Shown piece by piece: positions 1-8,232 of a DNA stretch of 10,814 nucleotides. A model generated the notes under the pieces. The model ran no database searches, was not told where the DNA came from, and worked only from the letters and a program-made list of their open reading frames with translations. The stretch covers positions 1-10,814 of the forward strand of contig ONXE01000051.1 in the NCBI GenBank assembly GCA_900321775.1, written 5' to 3'. A program made the position numbers and the translations under genes. Each line of letters begins with the position of its first letter. The stretch's first letter is position 1. Source of the stretch: an uncultured Bacteroidales bacterium (GTDB lineage Bacteria; Bacteroidota; Bacteroidia; Bacteroidales; Paludibacteraceae).

Positions 1-1
1 T

Positions 2-61
2 GCGCGTGAGTGCTTAATCACGTCTTCCGACGGCAACGTAATTCGTCTGAAAGCCAAATAA
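2..61 (+). CDS. 3' end of an unidentified upstream gene (partial)
   Basis: An open frame enters from the left edge and reads ARECLITSSDGNVIRLKAK before a TAA stop at 59-61. Only 19 residues are present, too few to name a family. The stop is followed by a single base and then the ATG of ygiQ, so this gene and ygiQ are almost certainly cotranscribed and possibly translationally coupled. The tight junction is the main reason to believe the frame is real. Confidence 0.6.
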   Translation, partial: ARECLITSSDGNVIRLKAK

Positions 62-62
62 T

Positions 63-1844
63 ATGATGCTGACCGATTTCTTGCCTACAACCCGCAAAGA
101 GTTGGAGATTCGAGGTTGGGAGGATGTAGATATCATCCTCTTCTCGGGTGATGCCTATGTGGACCACCCGTCCTTCGGAATGGCAGTTATTGGTCGTACT
201 CTGGAGGCCGCAGGCTACCGCGTGGCCATCGTTCCGCAGCCCGACTGGCATGGCGACTTGCGCGATTTCAAGAAACTGGGCAGACCACGTCTGTTCTTCG
301 CCATTACTGCGGGAAGCATGGACTCGATGGTCAATCACTACACGGCTAATCGGCGTCTGCGCTCGGATGATGCTTATTCACCCGATGGTCGTTTTGGTCT
401 GAGGCCCGATTATTGTACCAACGTCTATGCGCAGATTCTCAAGAAGTTATACCCTGATGTACCTGTTGTGATTGGCGGTATTGAAGCCTCTATGCGCCGA
501 CTCTGTCATTACGATTACTGGCAGGACAAAATTCTTCCGTCTATTCTCGTCAGTTCCGGTGCTGACGTGCTGGTGTACGGTATGGGTGAAAAACCGATGG
601 TGGAGTTGGCGGAACGTGCTGCTGCGCACCGGCCGCTCACAGGTGTTATGCAAACAGCTTATCTCACGGATGCTAAACCCGCTGAAGGAATTGTTCTGCA
701 TTCGTACGATGAGTGCTTACGCAGCAAACGCGACTACGCGGAGAATTTCCGTTACGTTGAGGAGCAATCCAACGTCTGGCACGGACAAAGGCTGATTGAG
801 CCGCATAAAAACCTTTTTGTGGTGGTGGAGCCTATGAACCCGCCCATGACTACGGAAGAAATAGATCGTTCATTTGATTTGCCATACATGCGCGTCCCGC
901 ACCCGAAATATAAAGGGAAAACTATTCCCGCCTACGAGATGATTAAGTTCTCTGTGAACATGCATCGTGGTTGTTTCGGCGGGTGTGCCTTCTGCACGAT
1001 TGCGGCGCATCAAGGCAAACAAGTATCCTCACGTTCGAAAGAATCTATCATGAACGAAGTGAGAAAAGTGGCGGCATTGCCTGATTTCAAAGGCTATCTG
1101 TCCGACTTGGGCGGCCCGTCGGCCAACATGTACGGCATGCACGGAAAGAACCGGAGTATCTGCGAAAAATGCAAACGCCCCAGTTGCCTGCAGCCCGCCA
1201 TTTGTCCCAACCTGAATCAGGATTTTCGTCCGTTGATGGATATCTACAAAAGTGTGGACGCGCTGCCCCAAATCAAGAAATCGTTCATCGGTTCAGGCAT
1301 ACGCTACGACCTGATGTCCGATGATTACGGCCGCGAGGTTATCACGCATCATGTGAGCGGCAGACTGAAGGTTGCACCGGAACATACTTCATCACATGTG
1401 TTGCAACTGATGCGAAAGCCATCATTCGAGCATTTCCGGCGTTTTGCGCGCTTTTTCGAGGCCGTCAATCGTGAAACCGGACTCGGGCAGCAACTGATTC
1501 CTTACTTCATCTCGTCGCATCCGGGATGTAGGGTAGAGGACATGGCGGAATTGGCGATTCAGACCAAACAACTGAATTTCAAGCTGGAACAGGTGCAGGA
1601 CTTCACGCCTACGCCGATGACGCTCTCTACGGTGATGTACTACACCGGACTCGATCCGTACACCATGCAGCCCGTCTATGTAGCACGAACCAAAGAGGAA
1701 AAATTGCGGCAACGGATGTTCTTCTTTTGGTACAAACAGGAGGAGCAGCAAGCTATTCGACGTGAACTTCTTCGCTTGAATAGGCCCGATTTGGTACAAT
1801 CTTTGTTAGGTAAAAATCATCAGACTAAACAACATAGAAAGTGA
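63..1844 (+). CDS. ygiQ: YgiQ family radical SAM protein
   Basis: This is a 593-residue radical SAM enzyme of the YgiQ/UPF0313 family, a widespread cytoplasmic family whose reaction is not established. The N-terminal part (about 10-285) is the family's YgiQ-specific, cobalamin-binding-like region. The radical SAM core follows, with the [4Fe-4S]-binding CX3CX2C motif at C304, C308 and C311 inside HRGCFGGCAFC. The family signature DLGGPSANMYG lies at 348-358, and a second cysteine group (C367, C370, C375, C381) follows it, as is typical of YgiQ. The tail after about 500 corresponds to the family's C-terminal domain. The start is the first of two adjacent ATGs, one base after the upstream stop. 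The last codons overlap the GTG of the M23 gene by four bases. Length is normal for Bacteroidota; the E. coli homologue is longer. Family assignment is secure, function is not. Confidence 0.96.
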   Translation: MMLTDFLPTTRKELEIRGWEDVDIILFSGDAYVDHPSFGMAVIGRTLEAAGYRVAIVPQPDWHGDLRDFKKLGRPRLFFAITAGSMDSMVNHYTANRRLRSDDAYSPDGRFGLRPDYCTNVYAQILKKLYPDVPVVIGGIEASMRRLCHYDYWQDKILPSILVSSGADVLVYGMGEKPMVELAERAAAHRPLTGVMQTAYLTDAKPAEGIVLHSYDECLRSKRDYAENFRYVEEQSNVWHGQRLIEPHKNLFVVVEPMNPPMTTEEIDRSFDLPYMRVPHPKYKGKTIPAYEMIKFSVNMHRGCFGGCAFCTIAAHQGKQVSSRSKESIMNEVRKVAALPDFKGYLSDLGGPSANMYGMHGKNRSICEKCKRPSCLQPAICPNLNQDFRPLMDIYKSVDALPQIKKSFIGSGIRYDLMSDDYGREVITHHVSGRLKVAPEHTSSHVLQLMRKPSFEHFRRFARFFEAVNRETGLGQQLIPYFISSHPGCRVEDMAELAIQTKQLNFKLEQVQDFTPTPMTLSTVMYYTGLDPYTMQPVYVARTKEEKLRQRMFFFWYKQEEQQAIRRELLRLNRPDLVQSLLGKNHQTKQHRK

Positions 1845-2812
1845 GTAGTAAAATCAAATATCGTTTCAATCCTTCTACCCATTCCATGGAGATTGCTTTG
1901 TGGAACAGGAAAGAGTTTCTGCGTAAGATTACCTGGCCGTTTGTTGGCGGTCTGCTGGTGGCTGTTACGGCATTTATCATCATGGCCCTGTTTGTCCCTT
2001 CGCCTAAAGAAAAACAGCTCCAGTCCAAGTATGATGCTGCGCTGACTGAATACGAACTATTATCCAAACAGATGGATGGTATGCAGGAGGTGTTGAATGA
2101 CCTGGAGCAGCGCGACGCCAACCTCTACCGCGCTCTTCTCGAAGCAGAACCTATCCCTACAGCATCGCGTTTGCGCGGTTCGATGGATGCTTATTATTAC
2201 GACTCGTTGGCTACCCGTACGGGCTCGCAACTGGTAGCGGACATGGCTCGCAAAGCAGACCAGCTGGAGAAATCGCTATATATCCAAACCAAGTCCTACG
2301 ACGAGATACTCGGACTGGCCAAAGAGACGGAAGTGAAGATGCAGAATCTGCCGGCTATTCAACCCGTCTTGAACAAGGACTTGACGCGAGTGGCTTCCGG
2401 CTACGGCTGGCGAGTGGACCCCATCTATCACACCAAGCGTTTCCACGAGGGTATGGATTTCACGGCCAGCACGGGAACGGACGTCTATGCTACGGGCAAC
2501 GGTACTGTCAGCTTTAGCGGTTGGCGTCAAGGATTCGGAAACTGCGTAATCATCAACCACGGATTTAATTACGAGTCGCTTTATGCGCATTTGTTCAAAT
2601 CGCTCGTGCGTGAGGGACAGCAGGTTAAGCGTGGCGACATTATCGCACTGGTGGGTAGTACCGGCAAATCCACCGGTCCGCACCTTCACTATGAGGTGCA
2701 TTACAAAGGTTGTCCTGTTGATCCGCGAAATTTCTATTTCCTCGACCTCTCGCCTGAAGACTACGACCGCATGGTGCAGATGGCCAACAACGCAGGTAAT
2801 ATGCTCGATTGA
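1841..2812 (+). CDS. Membrane-anchored M23 (LytM-type) metallopeptidase
   Basis: This is a 323-residue putative peptidoglycan endopeptidase. A short cytoplasmic N-terminus (about 1-32) is followed by one membrane segment at about 33-52. A helical, probably coiled-coil periplasmic stalk (about 55-105 and 130-170) leads to an M23 domain at about 180-300. The zinc ligands are predicted as H202 and D206 (FHEGMDF) plus H283 of the HLH motif. H250 (YAH) and H281 are the likely catalytic histidines. All canonical residues are present, so the enzyme should be active rather than a degenerate EnvC/NlpD-type activator. The GTG start overlaps the ygiQ stop as GTGA; the next in-frame ATG (1886) would cut the conserved-looking KIKYRFNP segment, so GTG is preferred. 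Substrate and role in division or wall turnover cannot be read from the sequence. Confidence 0.93.
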   Translation: MSSKIKYRFNPSTHSMEIALWNRKEFLRKITWPFVGGLLVAVTAFIIMALFVPSPKEKQLQSKYDAALTEYELLSKQMDGMQEVLNDLEQRDANLYRALLEAEPIPTASRLRGSMDAYYYDSLATRTGSQLVADMARKADQLEKSLYIQTKSYDEILGLAKETEVKMQNLPAIQPVLNKDLTRVASGYGWRVDPIYHTKRFHEGMDFTASTGTDVYATGNGTVSFSGWRQGFGNCVIINHGFNYESLYAHLFKSLVREGQQVKRGDIIALVGSTGKSTGPHLHYEVHYKGCPVDPRNFYFLDLSPEDYDRMVQMANNAGNMLD

Positions 2813-2814
2813 GC

Positions 2815-2847
2815 ACCATAACATCACCATAACATCACCATAACATC
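2815..2847. repeat. Three exact 11-bp tandem repeats after the M23 stop
   Basis: ACCATAACATC occurs three times head to tail at 2815-2825, 2826-2836 and 2837-2847, starting two bases after the M23 stop. The copies are identical, which suggests a recent slippage expansion. It lies in the 3' untranslated stretch before the shared terminator. No function is evident. Confidence 0.9.
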
Positions 2848-2861
2848 AGGCAAGGAGCTCT

Positions 2862-2908
2862 ATATAAACAAAGAACCGGCAGATTATTCGTCTGTCGGTT
2901 CTTCTTTT
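2862..2908. terminator. Bidirectional terminator between convergent operons
   Basis: A 13-bp stem pairs 2871-2883 (AAGAACCGGCAGA) with 2891-2903 (TCTGTCGGTTCTT) across a 7-base loop, with one G-U pair. On the + strand it is followed by CTTTT (2904-2908). On the - strand it is followed by a T-rich run (TGTTTATAT, complement of 2862-2870). It can therefore stop both the ygiQ-M23 operon and the opposing operon. Its right arm and loop overlap the last codons of the leftward gene, whose stop is at 2884-2886. Confidence 0.85.
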
Positions 2909-3552
2909 GCCCCCGGGATGTAACGTTTGAGCGCTCTTGCAACGCCTGTGGTCCACGAATTGATGCTGTCCGAGTCCATCTGCATGGACGATATCAGGTG
3001 AACCACTTGCTCAATCGGCATGCCGTTACGCAGAATACCTGAAAGCAGTCGGGCGTAGTTCCAAAACTCTTTGTCAAACTTGTACGAAAGTCCTTCAACA
3101 GTTGTCTTGAAGCCGCGTGAGTTGACAAACTGAAAATCATACCGACGCGTGCCATCCTCATTCTCAGCGCGAATAATCTTGCCTCGCGTGACCGATTTGG
3201 GTAGCGCTATACCTTGCTCATCATCGGCTAATCCCGTAAAAATCTCGTAGGGCTTACCGTCACGTATGCCCACAAAAGCTATCCATTTGTCTTTGTTGTT
3301 CTGAAAACGAACCACATCACATTCCAGTACTGTCGGACGCACGTACCACACAGCAGCATCATACTCTTCAGGATGCTCTGCAGTATGTTGCGCTTCGCGC
3401 AATGTGTCCAACAGATAATCAATCTCTTCCGAAAGAGAAGAGTGAAGCAGGTGCTTGAACAGCTCTTCTTCTGTCAGCGGACGCGTGGCCCTGCGCTGGA
3501 TGCGCGTCACTTCAACGGCCAGATGGTGTAATAGTTCGTCGCGTGTGTACAT
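2884..3552 (-). CDS. Stand-alone protein resembling the class II ribonucleotide reductase C-terminal (TSCPD-like) domain
   Basis: This 222-residue protein is probably cytoplasmic. Residues about 76-211 resemble the C-terminal domain of adenosylcobalamin-dependent (class II) ribonucleotide reductases. Supporting segments are DVVRFQNNKDKWIAFVG (79-95), GKPYEIF (99-105), RYDFQF (137-142), a helical stretch from W164 (WNYARLLSGILRNGMPIEQV), and GVARALKRYI at the end. The catalytic barrel is absent, and so is a redox-active cysteine tail: C78 is the only cysteine. Residues 1-75 are helical and charged and are not recognised. The ATG at 3552 lies 17 bases after the thioesterase stop. A longer reading to 3627 would overlap the thioesterase and adds an unlikely basic leader. 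It may be a regulatory or accessory relative of NrdJ, or a remnant; the assignment rests on recalled family patterns without an alignment. Confidence 0.6.
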   Translation of the reverse strand: MYTRDELLHHLAVEVTRIQRRATRPLTEEELFKHLLHSSLSEEIDYLLDTLREAQHTAEHPEEYDAAVWYVRPTVLECDVVRFQNNKDKWIAFVGIRDGKPYEIFTGLADDEQGIALPKSVTRGKIIRAENEDGTRRYDFQFVNSRGFKTTVEGLSYKFDKEFWNYARLLSGILRNGMPIEQVVHLISSMQMDSDSINSWTTGVARALKRYIPGAKEEPTDE

Positions 3553-3569
3553 GGTGTGATGTGTATTGG

Positions 3570-4319
3570 TTAGACATGTTGCAGTAAGGCGGTGCAGGAT
3601 ATCTCGCCGTCGTCTGCCAGCAGACAATACTGGATGCTCTGCAGGTTGCCCTGTTCGTCCGTTTTCTCCAGCACGTCCACATGGATGCGCTCATCTTTAT
3701 GAACCTCTTTCACGTAGTTGATGTCCAATCGGATAGGGTAGATGGTTGTCAATTTGTCGTCAGCGTTGAGCATGAACTGGAGGTACTTGCACGAATTGCA
3801 GTGGTTGTTGTAATCCAGATCAGAATAGTGAATGGTGTGCGGCAGCGTGGTCGTAGGATTCTCTATTTTTTGCAGACGAGGAATGCGCGGAAAATCATGC
3901 TTGGTCGGGTCAATGATATGGTCCCATTGGGCATCGTTGAATGCTTTTGTGTCCATCTGACGTGTTGTCAGGTTCAGCAGCGTCCACGATGATGCCGCGC
4001 GTCCCACCAGAAAATCCTCGCCGTCCTTGCGTATGTACAGATTGTAGTTGCGGACAGAGAACATATGATAGTTGCCTTCCACCCAGGTCTCCACAACCAT
4101 TTCATCCAGATACTTGGGCAGATAGTCCATCTGAATAGTCAGGTGAATCAGTACCCACGCACAATTATAGCGCGCCAGAATATCATCCGTGCCGAACCCC
4201 ATTTGGTTGGCACTCACGCCTCCTGCCTCCAGCAGGTATTTCTCCAAGTCACTCAGGCGAATATGGCGACTGGCGTCCACATCCGCATATTGCAGAATAT
4301 ATTTGTGTCGAGTCCTCAT
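3570..4319 (-). CDS. Acyl-ACP thioesterase (FatA/FatB-like, double hotdog fold)
   Basis: This 249-residue cytoplasmic protein is predicted to hydrolyse acyl-acyl-carrier-protein, releasing free fatty acids from type II fatty acid synthesis. The first hotdog (about 1-130) begins with the family-like YADVDASRHIRLSDLEKYLLE. The second (about 155-249) holds the active-site segment DLDYNNHCNSCKYLQ. Within it D169, N171 and H173 match the Asp-x-Asn-x-His catalytic pattern of plant and bacterial acyl-ACP thioesterases, and E205 is a candidate for the remaining acidic residue. Length is normal for bacterial members. The ATG overlaps the stop of the S9 peptidase gene (ATGA), indicating translational coupling. 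Chain-length preference cannot be predicted. Confidence 0.9.
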   Translation of the reverse strand: MRTRHKYILQYADVDASRHIRLSDLEKYLLEAGGVSANQMGFGTDDILARYNCAWVLIHLTIQMDYLPKYLDEMVVETWVEGNYHMFSVRNYNLYIRKDGEDFLVGRAASSWTLLNLTTRQMDTKAFNDAQWDHIIDPTKHDFPRIPRLQKIENPTTTLPHTIHYSDLDYNNHCNSCKYLQFMLNADDKLTTIYPIRLDINYVKEVHKDERIHVDVLEKTDEQGNLQSIQYCLLADDGEISCTALLQHV

Positions 4320-6442
4320 TTACTTTCAACTTTCAAGTATTTGTCAAGCCATTCATAAAAAGTGCGTTGCCACAGGATACCGTTTTGCGGTTTCAGCACC
4401 CAGTGGTTCTCATCGGGGAAAATAAGCAGTTCGGCGTCCACACCGCGCATCTTGGCTGCGTCGAATGCTGCCATGGCCTGATTGGCCAAAATGCGGTAGT
4501 CTTTCTCGCCGTGGATACACAGAATAGGTGTGTCCCATTTGTCTGCGAAGAGGTGCGGCGAATTGGCATAGCTGCGCATCGCAATCGCATTGCCCTTCTC
4601 CCAAGGAGCGCCACCCAAATCCCAGTTGACGAACCATTTTTCTTCGGTCTCCAGGTATTGCATCTCCAGGTTGAAGATGCCGTCGTGCGCGATGAACGCC
4701 TTGAATCGCTTGTCGTGATGACCTGCCAGCCAATACACGCTGAAGCCGCCAAACGATGCGCCTACGCAACCCAGATGGTCTTTGTCCACATACGGCTCCT
4801 TGCTCATCTCGTCAATGGCAGTCAGATAATCCTTCATGCACAGACCGCCGTAGTCACCCGAGATTTCCTCGTTCCATTCATTGCCGAAGCCCGGCAATCC
4901 GCGGCGGTTGGGCGCTACGATGATGTAATCGTGCGCGGACATCATCATGAAGTTCCAACGATAGCTCCAGAACTGACTAACAGGCGATTGCGGGCCGCCT
5001 TCGCAGTAGAGCAGAGTAGGATATTTCTTGCTTGGGTCGAAGTGCGGCGGATAGATAATCCAGGTCAGCATCTGCTGGCCGTCGCAGGTCCTCATCCAGC
5101 GTTCCTCCACCTTGCCCATCGTCAGTTGGTCCAGGATATGTTTGTTCTCAAACGTAATCTGTTTGGGCATCAGCTCATCCGACGGCAGGTCCAGCAGATA
5201 CAGGTCGTCCGGCTCGCGCATCGAGTGACGTTTGCACAGAATCAGGTCGCCCTGATGTCCGCAAAGCGAGTAGTCGTATTGTCCTCCGCTGACCTCCTGC
5301 ACAAAGCCTTCCAGATTGACTGTGTAGATGTGCTCCACAGCGTGCCAGCAACCCGTGAAAGCCAGACGGCTGTTGTTCAGCCAAAGGAACTCGTCCACGT
5401 TCGACTCGAATGCCTGGCTCACAAACTGAGGCTCAGCGTCAGCCGCGGTCAGGTCCAGCACCATCAGGCGGTTCTGGTCGCTCTCGTAGCCGTCACGCGC
5501 CATGCTCTGCCATGCCAACTTGGTGCCATCTGGCGAGAAGGCCGGGTTGGTGTCGTAGCCCATCATGCCCTCGGTCAGGTTCTTCGTCGTGCGCGCGCAT
5601 ATATCATAAAGGTATATGTCACTATTGGTGGAAATGGCGTATTCCAGACCCGTTTTCTTGCGACAGGTGTACGCAATCTGCTTGCTGTCAGGCGAAAAAG
5701 CCAGTTGCTCCATGCCACCGAAAGGCTTCATCGGACACTCGTACGGCTCGCCTTCCAGGATGTCCACGATGTTAGTAATCCCCTTGCCGTCAAAGTCAGC
5801 CAGGAAAGGATGCGGCGCACTCTCAACCCATTCGTCCCAATGTTTGTACATCAGGTCGGTGACGATACGTCCGCTGGCTTTCGGCAGGTCGGGATACTTG
5901 TCCACGGTCTGCTCTACGGTCTTTACCTGGCTGATAAACAGCAGTTTACTATGGTCCGGCGAGAACATGAAATCCTCGATATCTTTTTCGTAGTTGGTAA
6001 TCTGCTTGAGTTCGTTGACCTTCATCGCCCTGTTCTGGCTGATTTTCATGGTCCACACCTGGCTGGAACCGCTCTCGTCGCTGAGATACGCAATCATATC
6101 ATCACTCAGCCAGTGCGCTTGCCCCTGATAATGGTTGTCGTTGGTCAACTGAACAGGCGTGCCGTCGGCAGGATTGAGTAGGAACAACTCGCTGTTCGAT
6201 TTGTTTTGTTCCACACTATAGTATGTCACGCTATAGACCACCAAGCCGGTCTGTTCGTTGATTTCGGCTTGACCGATGCGACCCATGGCCCACAGCGCTT
6301 CGGCTGTCAGACGGTCGCCGTCCAGTTTGATTTCATTCTTGCCGATTACGGGCTCCGACGGACTCATCTCCGTGGTGTTTTTTAGGCCGCAACTGCCCAA
6401 AACTAGTGCTGCCATCGCCATTGTTAAAACCTTATTCTTCAT
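4316..6442 (-). CDS. S9 family prolyl oligopeptidase-type peptidase, DPP5-like lipoprotein
   Basis: This 708-residue exported serine peptidase starts with a lipoprotein signal peptide and lipobox LGSC, giving an acylated C18. No acidic surface-export signal follows the cysteine, so a periplasm-facing anchor is more likely than the cell surface. Residues about 50-440 form a WD40/PD40-like beta-propeller with several SPD blades (FSPDHSK, FSPDSKQ, FSPDGTK). The C-terminal alpha/beta hydrolase domain (about 445-705) carries the triad S563 (GASFGG), D648 (HGEKDYR) and H680 (DENH). The residue spacing (85 and 32) matches what I recall for Porphyromonas gingivalis DPP5, which releases dipeptides from peptide N-termini in amino-acid-fermenting Bacteroidales. 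I infer a peptide-nutrition role. It follows the transporter gene by 45 bases and overlaps the thioesterase start. The S9 assignment is secure; DPP5 specificity is likely but unproven. Confidence 0.92.
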   Translation of the reverse strand: MKNKVLTMAMAALVLGSCGLKNTTEMSPSEPVIGKNEIKLDGDRLTAEALWAMGRIGQAEINEQTGLVVYSVTYYSVEQNKSNSELFLLNPADGTPVQLTNDNHYQGQAHWLSDDMIAYLSDESGSSQVWTMKISQNRAMKVNELKQITNYEKDIEDFMFSPDHSKLLFISQVKTVEQTVDKYPDLPKASGRIVTDLMYKHWDEWVESAPHPFLADFDGKGITNIVDILEGEPYECPMKPFGGMEQLAFSPDSKQIAYTCRKKTGLEYAISTNSDIYLYDICARTTKNLTEGMMGYDTNPAFSPDGTKLAWQSMARDGYESDQNRLMVLDLTAADAEPQFVSQAFESNVDEFLWLNNSRLAFTGCWHAVEHIYTVNLEGFVQEVSGGQYDYSLCGHQGDLILCKRHSMREPDDLYLLDLPSDELMPKQITFENKHILDQLTMGKVEERWMRTCDGQQMLTWIIYPPHFDPSKKYPTLLYCEGGPQSPVSQFWSYRWNFMMMSAHDYIIVAPNRRGLPGFGNEWNEEISGDYGGLCMKDYLTAIDEMSKEPYVDKDHLGCVGASFGGFSVYWLAGHHDKRFKAFIAHDGIFNLEMQYLETEEKWFVNWDLGGAPWEKGNAIAMRSYANSPHLFADKWDTPILCIHGEKDYRILANQAMAAFDAAKMRGVDAELLIFPDENHWVLKPQNGILWQRTFYEWLDKYLKVESK

Positions 6443-6460
6443 TTTTAATTCTTATATATT

Positions 6461-6468
6461 CAAACTTA
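6461..6468 (-). promoter_or_regulatory. Possible internal -7 promoter element before the S9 gene
   Basis: On the - strand TAAGTTTG matches the Bacteroidales -7 consensus TAnnTTTG within the 45-base gap before the S9 start. No TTTG or TTG lies about 20 bases upstream, so the element is incomplete. If used, it would give a very short leader. The gene is more safely assumed to be expressed by readthrough from the transporter promoter. Confidence 0.25.
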
Positions 6469-6487
6469 CATACTTACAAACTGCATT

Positions 6488-8146
6488 CTACATCAGTAGA
6501 ATAATCAGCTGTGCTGTCAGTACGCGCAGGAACATCGTCAACGGATAAACAGTGGCATATGATGCCGACGCGCGGTCGCTGTCACCGGTGATGGAGTTGG
6601 CGTAAGCCAGAGCCGGAGGATTGGTCATCGAGCCGGACAGCAAGCCGGTCAGACTGAAGAAATCCAACTTCATCCACAGACGCCCGATTGTGCCCACTAT
6701 CAGCAGCGGAAGCATCGTGATAATGACGCCGTACAGAATCCACCAGTAACCGCCGTTGGCGATGCTCTCGAAGAACGAACCGCCTGCACCCAAGCCGACT
6801 GTGGCAAGGAAGAGCGATATACCTATCTCACGAATCATTTTGTTGGCCGAAGTCGTAGCAAAAGTCACGAGATGGTAGTATGGACCGAAGCGGCCGATAA
6901 GGATAGCCACAATCAGCGAACCACCGGCCAGACCCAGTTTGAAAGGCTGACTCAGCCCCGGGATGGCGATAGGCAGCGTGCCTACAACGATGCCTAATGC
7001 AACACCGAGGAAGATTGGCAGCAGGTTCGGTATGTCCAGTCGTTTCAGCTCATTGCCGAAGATGTCTGCCACCTTTGTCACGTCCTCTTGTGCGCCCACT
7101 ACGATGATGCGGTCACCCAATTGCAGCACCAGATCCGGCGTGGCCAACAGGTCAATACCTGCACGTATCACGCGCGTGATGTTTACATTATAGTGTTTGC
7201 GGATGGCCAAACTGCCAATCTTCTTGCCGTTCCATTGCTCTTTGGTCAGCACGATGCGGCGCGACACCAGCGACGAAGCCGAACGCGGTTCCATCTCACG
7301 CTCCTGAATAGGACCAAGCAACTGAACGGTCCGCATCACATGTTTGTCCGTCAGAACGCGCAGACTCTCGCCAATGTGGACCACCGTATCACCGTTGGCC
7401 ACCTCTTCCGAACCATCCATATGGAATACGCGCGACACAACCATGGTAATGCCCAAAATCTTCTGAACCTCAACCACTTTTAGTCCGTCTATCGAGGGGT
7501 TGGTCAATTTCACGTCATAACATATGGGCTGGTTTTCGTTGGCTTCTTCGTCTTGCAGTCGCTGCAACTCGCCTTGAATGTTCACGCGGAACGCCCATCT
7601 CAAAAACATAATCGTCAGCAGCACACCCACAACGCCGAGCGGGTAGGTGACGGCATATGCGGCAGCAATGGTGCTGGTGCCCGAACCCGTGATGTCAGAG
7701 AACGCCTGCTGTGCGGCACCCATACCGGGCGTGTTCGTAACCGCACCGCACAGGATGCCCACCATCGTCGAAATCTCTTCGCCCGTTATCCAATGGATGC
7801 ACAGTGTCGTCAGCACGCCTACCAGTACGATGCATACCGCCAGCGCATTCATACGTATACCTCCCTTACCAAAGGACGAGAAGAAGGACGGACCTACCTG
7901 CAGACCAATCGAATACACGAACAGCACCAACCCGAAATCCTTGGCAAAATGAGCCACTTGGGAGTTCAGAGTCATGCCGAAATGGCTGAGCACAATGCCC
8001 GCGAATAGTATCCACGTCACGCCCAGCGAGAATTTTCCAATCTTTAGTTTCTCTGCGCAGAAGATGCCTATCGCAATCGTTATTGTCAGCAAGAACAGCG
8101 ACTGTGTGATGCTCTCCTTAAACAGCAAATCGTAAAAAAAATCCAT
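6488..8146 (-). CDS. AspT/YidE-type putative transporter (aspartate:alanine exchanger family)
   Basis: This 552-residue inner-membrane protein has the layout of the aspartate:alanine exchanger family. An N-terminal membrane half (about 12-185) is followed by a cytoplasmic section with two TrkA-C/RCK-C-like domains (about 208-275 and 292-365). A second membrane half (about 372-552) ends the protein. The halves are internal duplicates: TNTPGMGAA (137-145) and AYAVTYPLG (163-171) correspond to TNPPALAYA (508-516) and SYATVYPLT (529-537). True AspT swaps aspartate for alanine to generate proton motive force, but most family members have no tested substrate, so the substrate is left open. The ATG at 8146 lies about 50 bases below a good promoter, making it first in a four-gene leftward operon. 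The neighbouring DPP5-like peptidase could fit amino acid use, but this is inference. Confidence 0.9.
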   Translation of the reverse strand: MDFFYDLLFKESITQSLFLLTITIAIGIFCAEKLKIGKFSLGVTWILFAGIVLSHFGMTLNSQVAHFAKDFGLVLFVYSIGLQVGPSFFSSFGKGGIRMNALAVCIVLVGVLTTLCIHWITGEEISTMVGILCGAVTNTPGMGAAQQAFSDITGSGTSTIAAAYAVTYPLGVVGVLLTIMFLRWAFRVNIQGELQRLQDEEANENQPICYDVKLTNPSIDGLKVVEVQKILGITMVVSRVFHMDGSEEVANGDTVVHIGESLRVLTDKHVMRTVQLLGPIQEREMEPRSASSLVSRRIVLTKEQWNGKKIGSLAIRKHYNVNITRVIRAGIDLLATPDLVLQLGDRIIVVGAQEDVTKVADIFGNELKRLDIPNLLPIFLGVALGIVVGTLPIAIPGLSQPFKLGLAGGSLIVAILIGRFGPYYHLVTFATTSANKMIREIGISLFLATVGLGAGGSFFESIANGGYWWILYGVIITMLPLLIVGTIGRLWMKLDFFSLTGLLSGSMTNPPALAYANSITGDSDRASASYATVYPLTMFLRVLTAQLIILLM

Positions 8147-8200
8147 TTGCTTACTCTAGTTTACTTCTCTATTAACTAACACAATTTTCATTTGCGCCTG

Positions 8201-8232
8201 CAAAGTTACTGCTTTTTTTTGACATACGCAAG
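8201..8232 (-). promoter_or_regulatory. Bacteroidales-type promoter of the transporter-led operon
   Basis: Read on the - strand, CTTG (-33 box, 8232-8229) is followed by 20 bases and then TAACTTTG (-7 box, 8208-8201), matching the TTG-N19/20-TAnnTTTG consensus. It gives a leader of about 50 bases before the ATG at 8146. The spacer ends in AAAAAAGCAG, the same sequence found next to the -7 box of the promoter at 8836-8867. Confidence 0.8.

Noticed and set aside
3553..3627. Upstream extension of the RNR-like gene to a start at 3627
   Set aside because: It would overlap the thioesterase coding region by 58 bases and adds a basic leader unlike the rest of the protein. The ATG at 3552 gives normal 17-base spacing.
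4367..6181. Long open frame of 604 codons on the + strand opposite the S9 peptidase gene
   Set aside because: It is antisense to a gene with a complete signal peptide, propeller and catalytic triad. Its translation is rich in V, H, R and Q with no recognisable domain, as expected from the codon bias of the true strand.
7088..8008. Several + strand open frames opposite the AspT-type transporter
   Set aside because: They are antisense shadows of a gene with clear duplicated membrane halves and TrkA-C-like domains; the translations show no domain.
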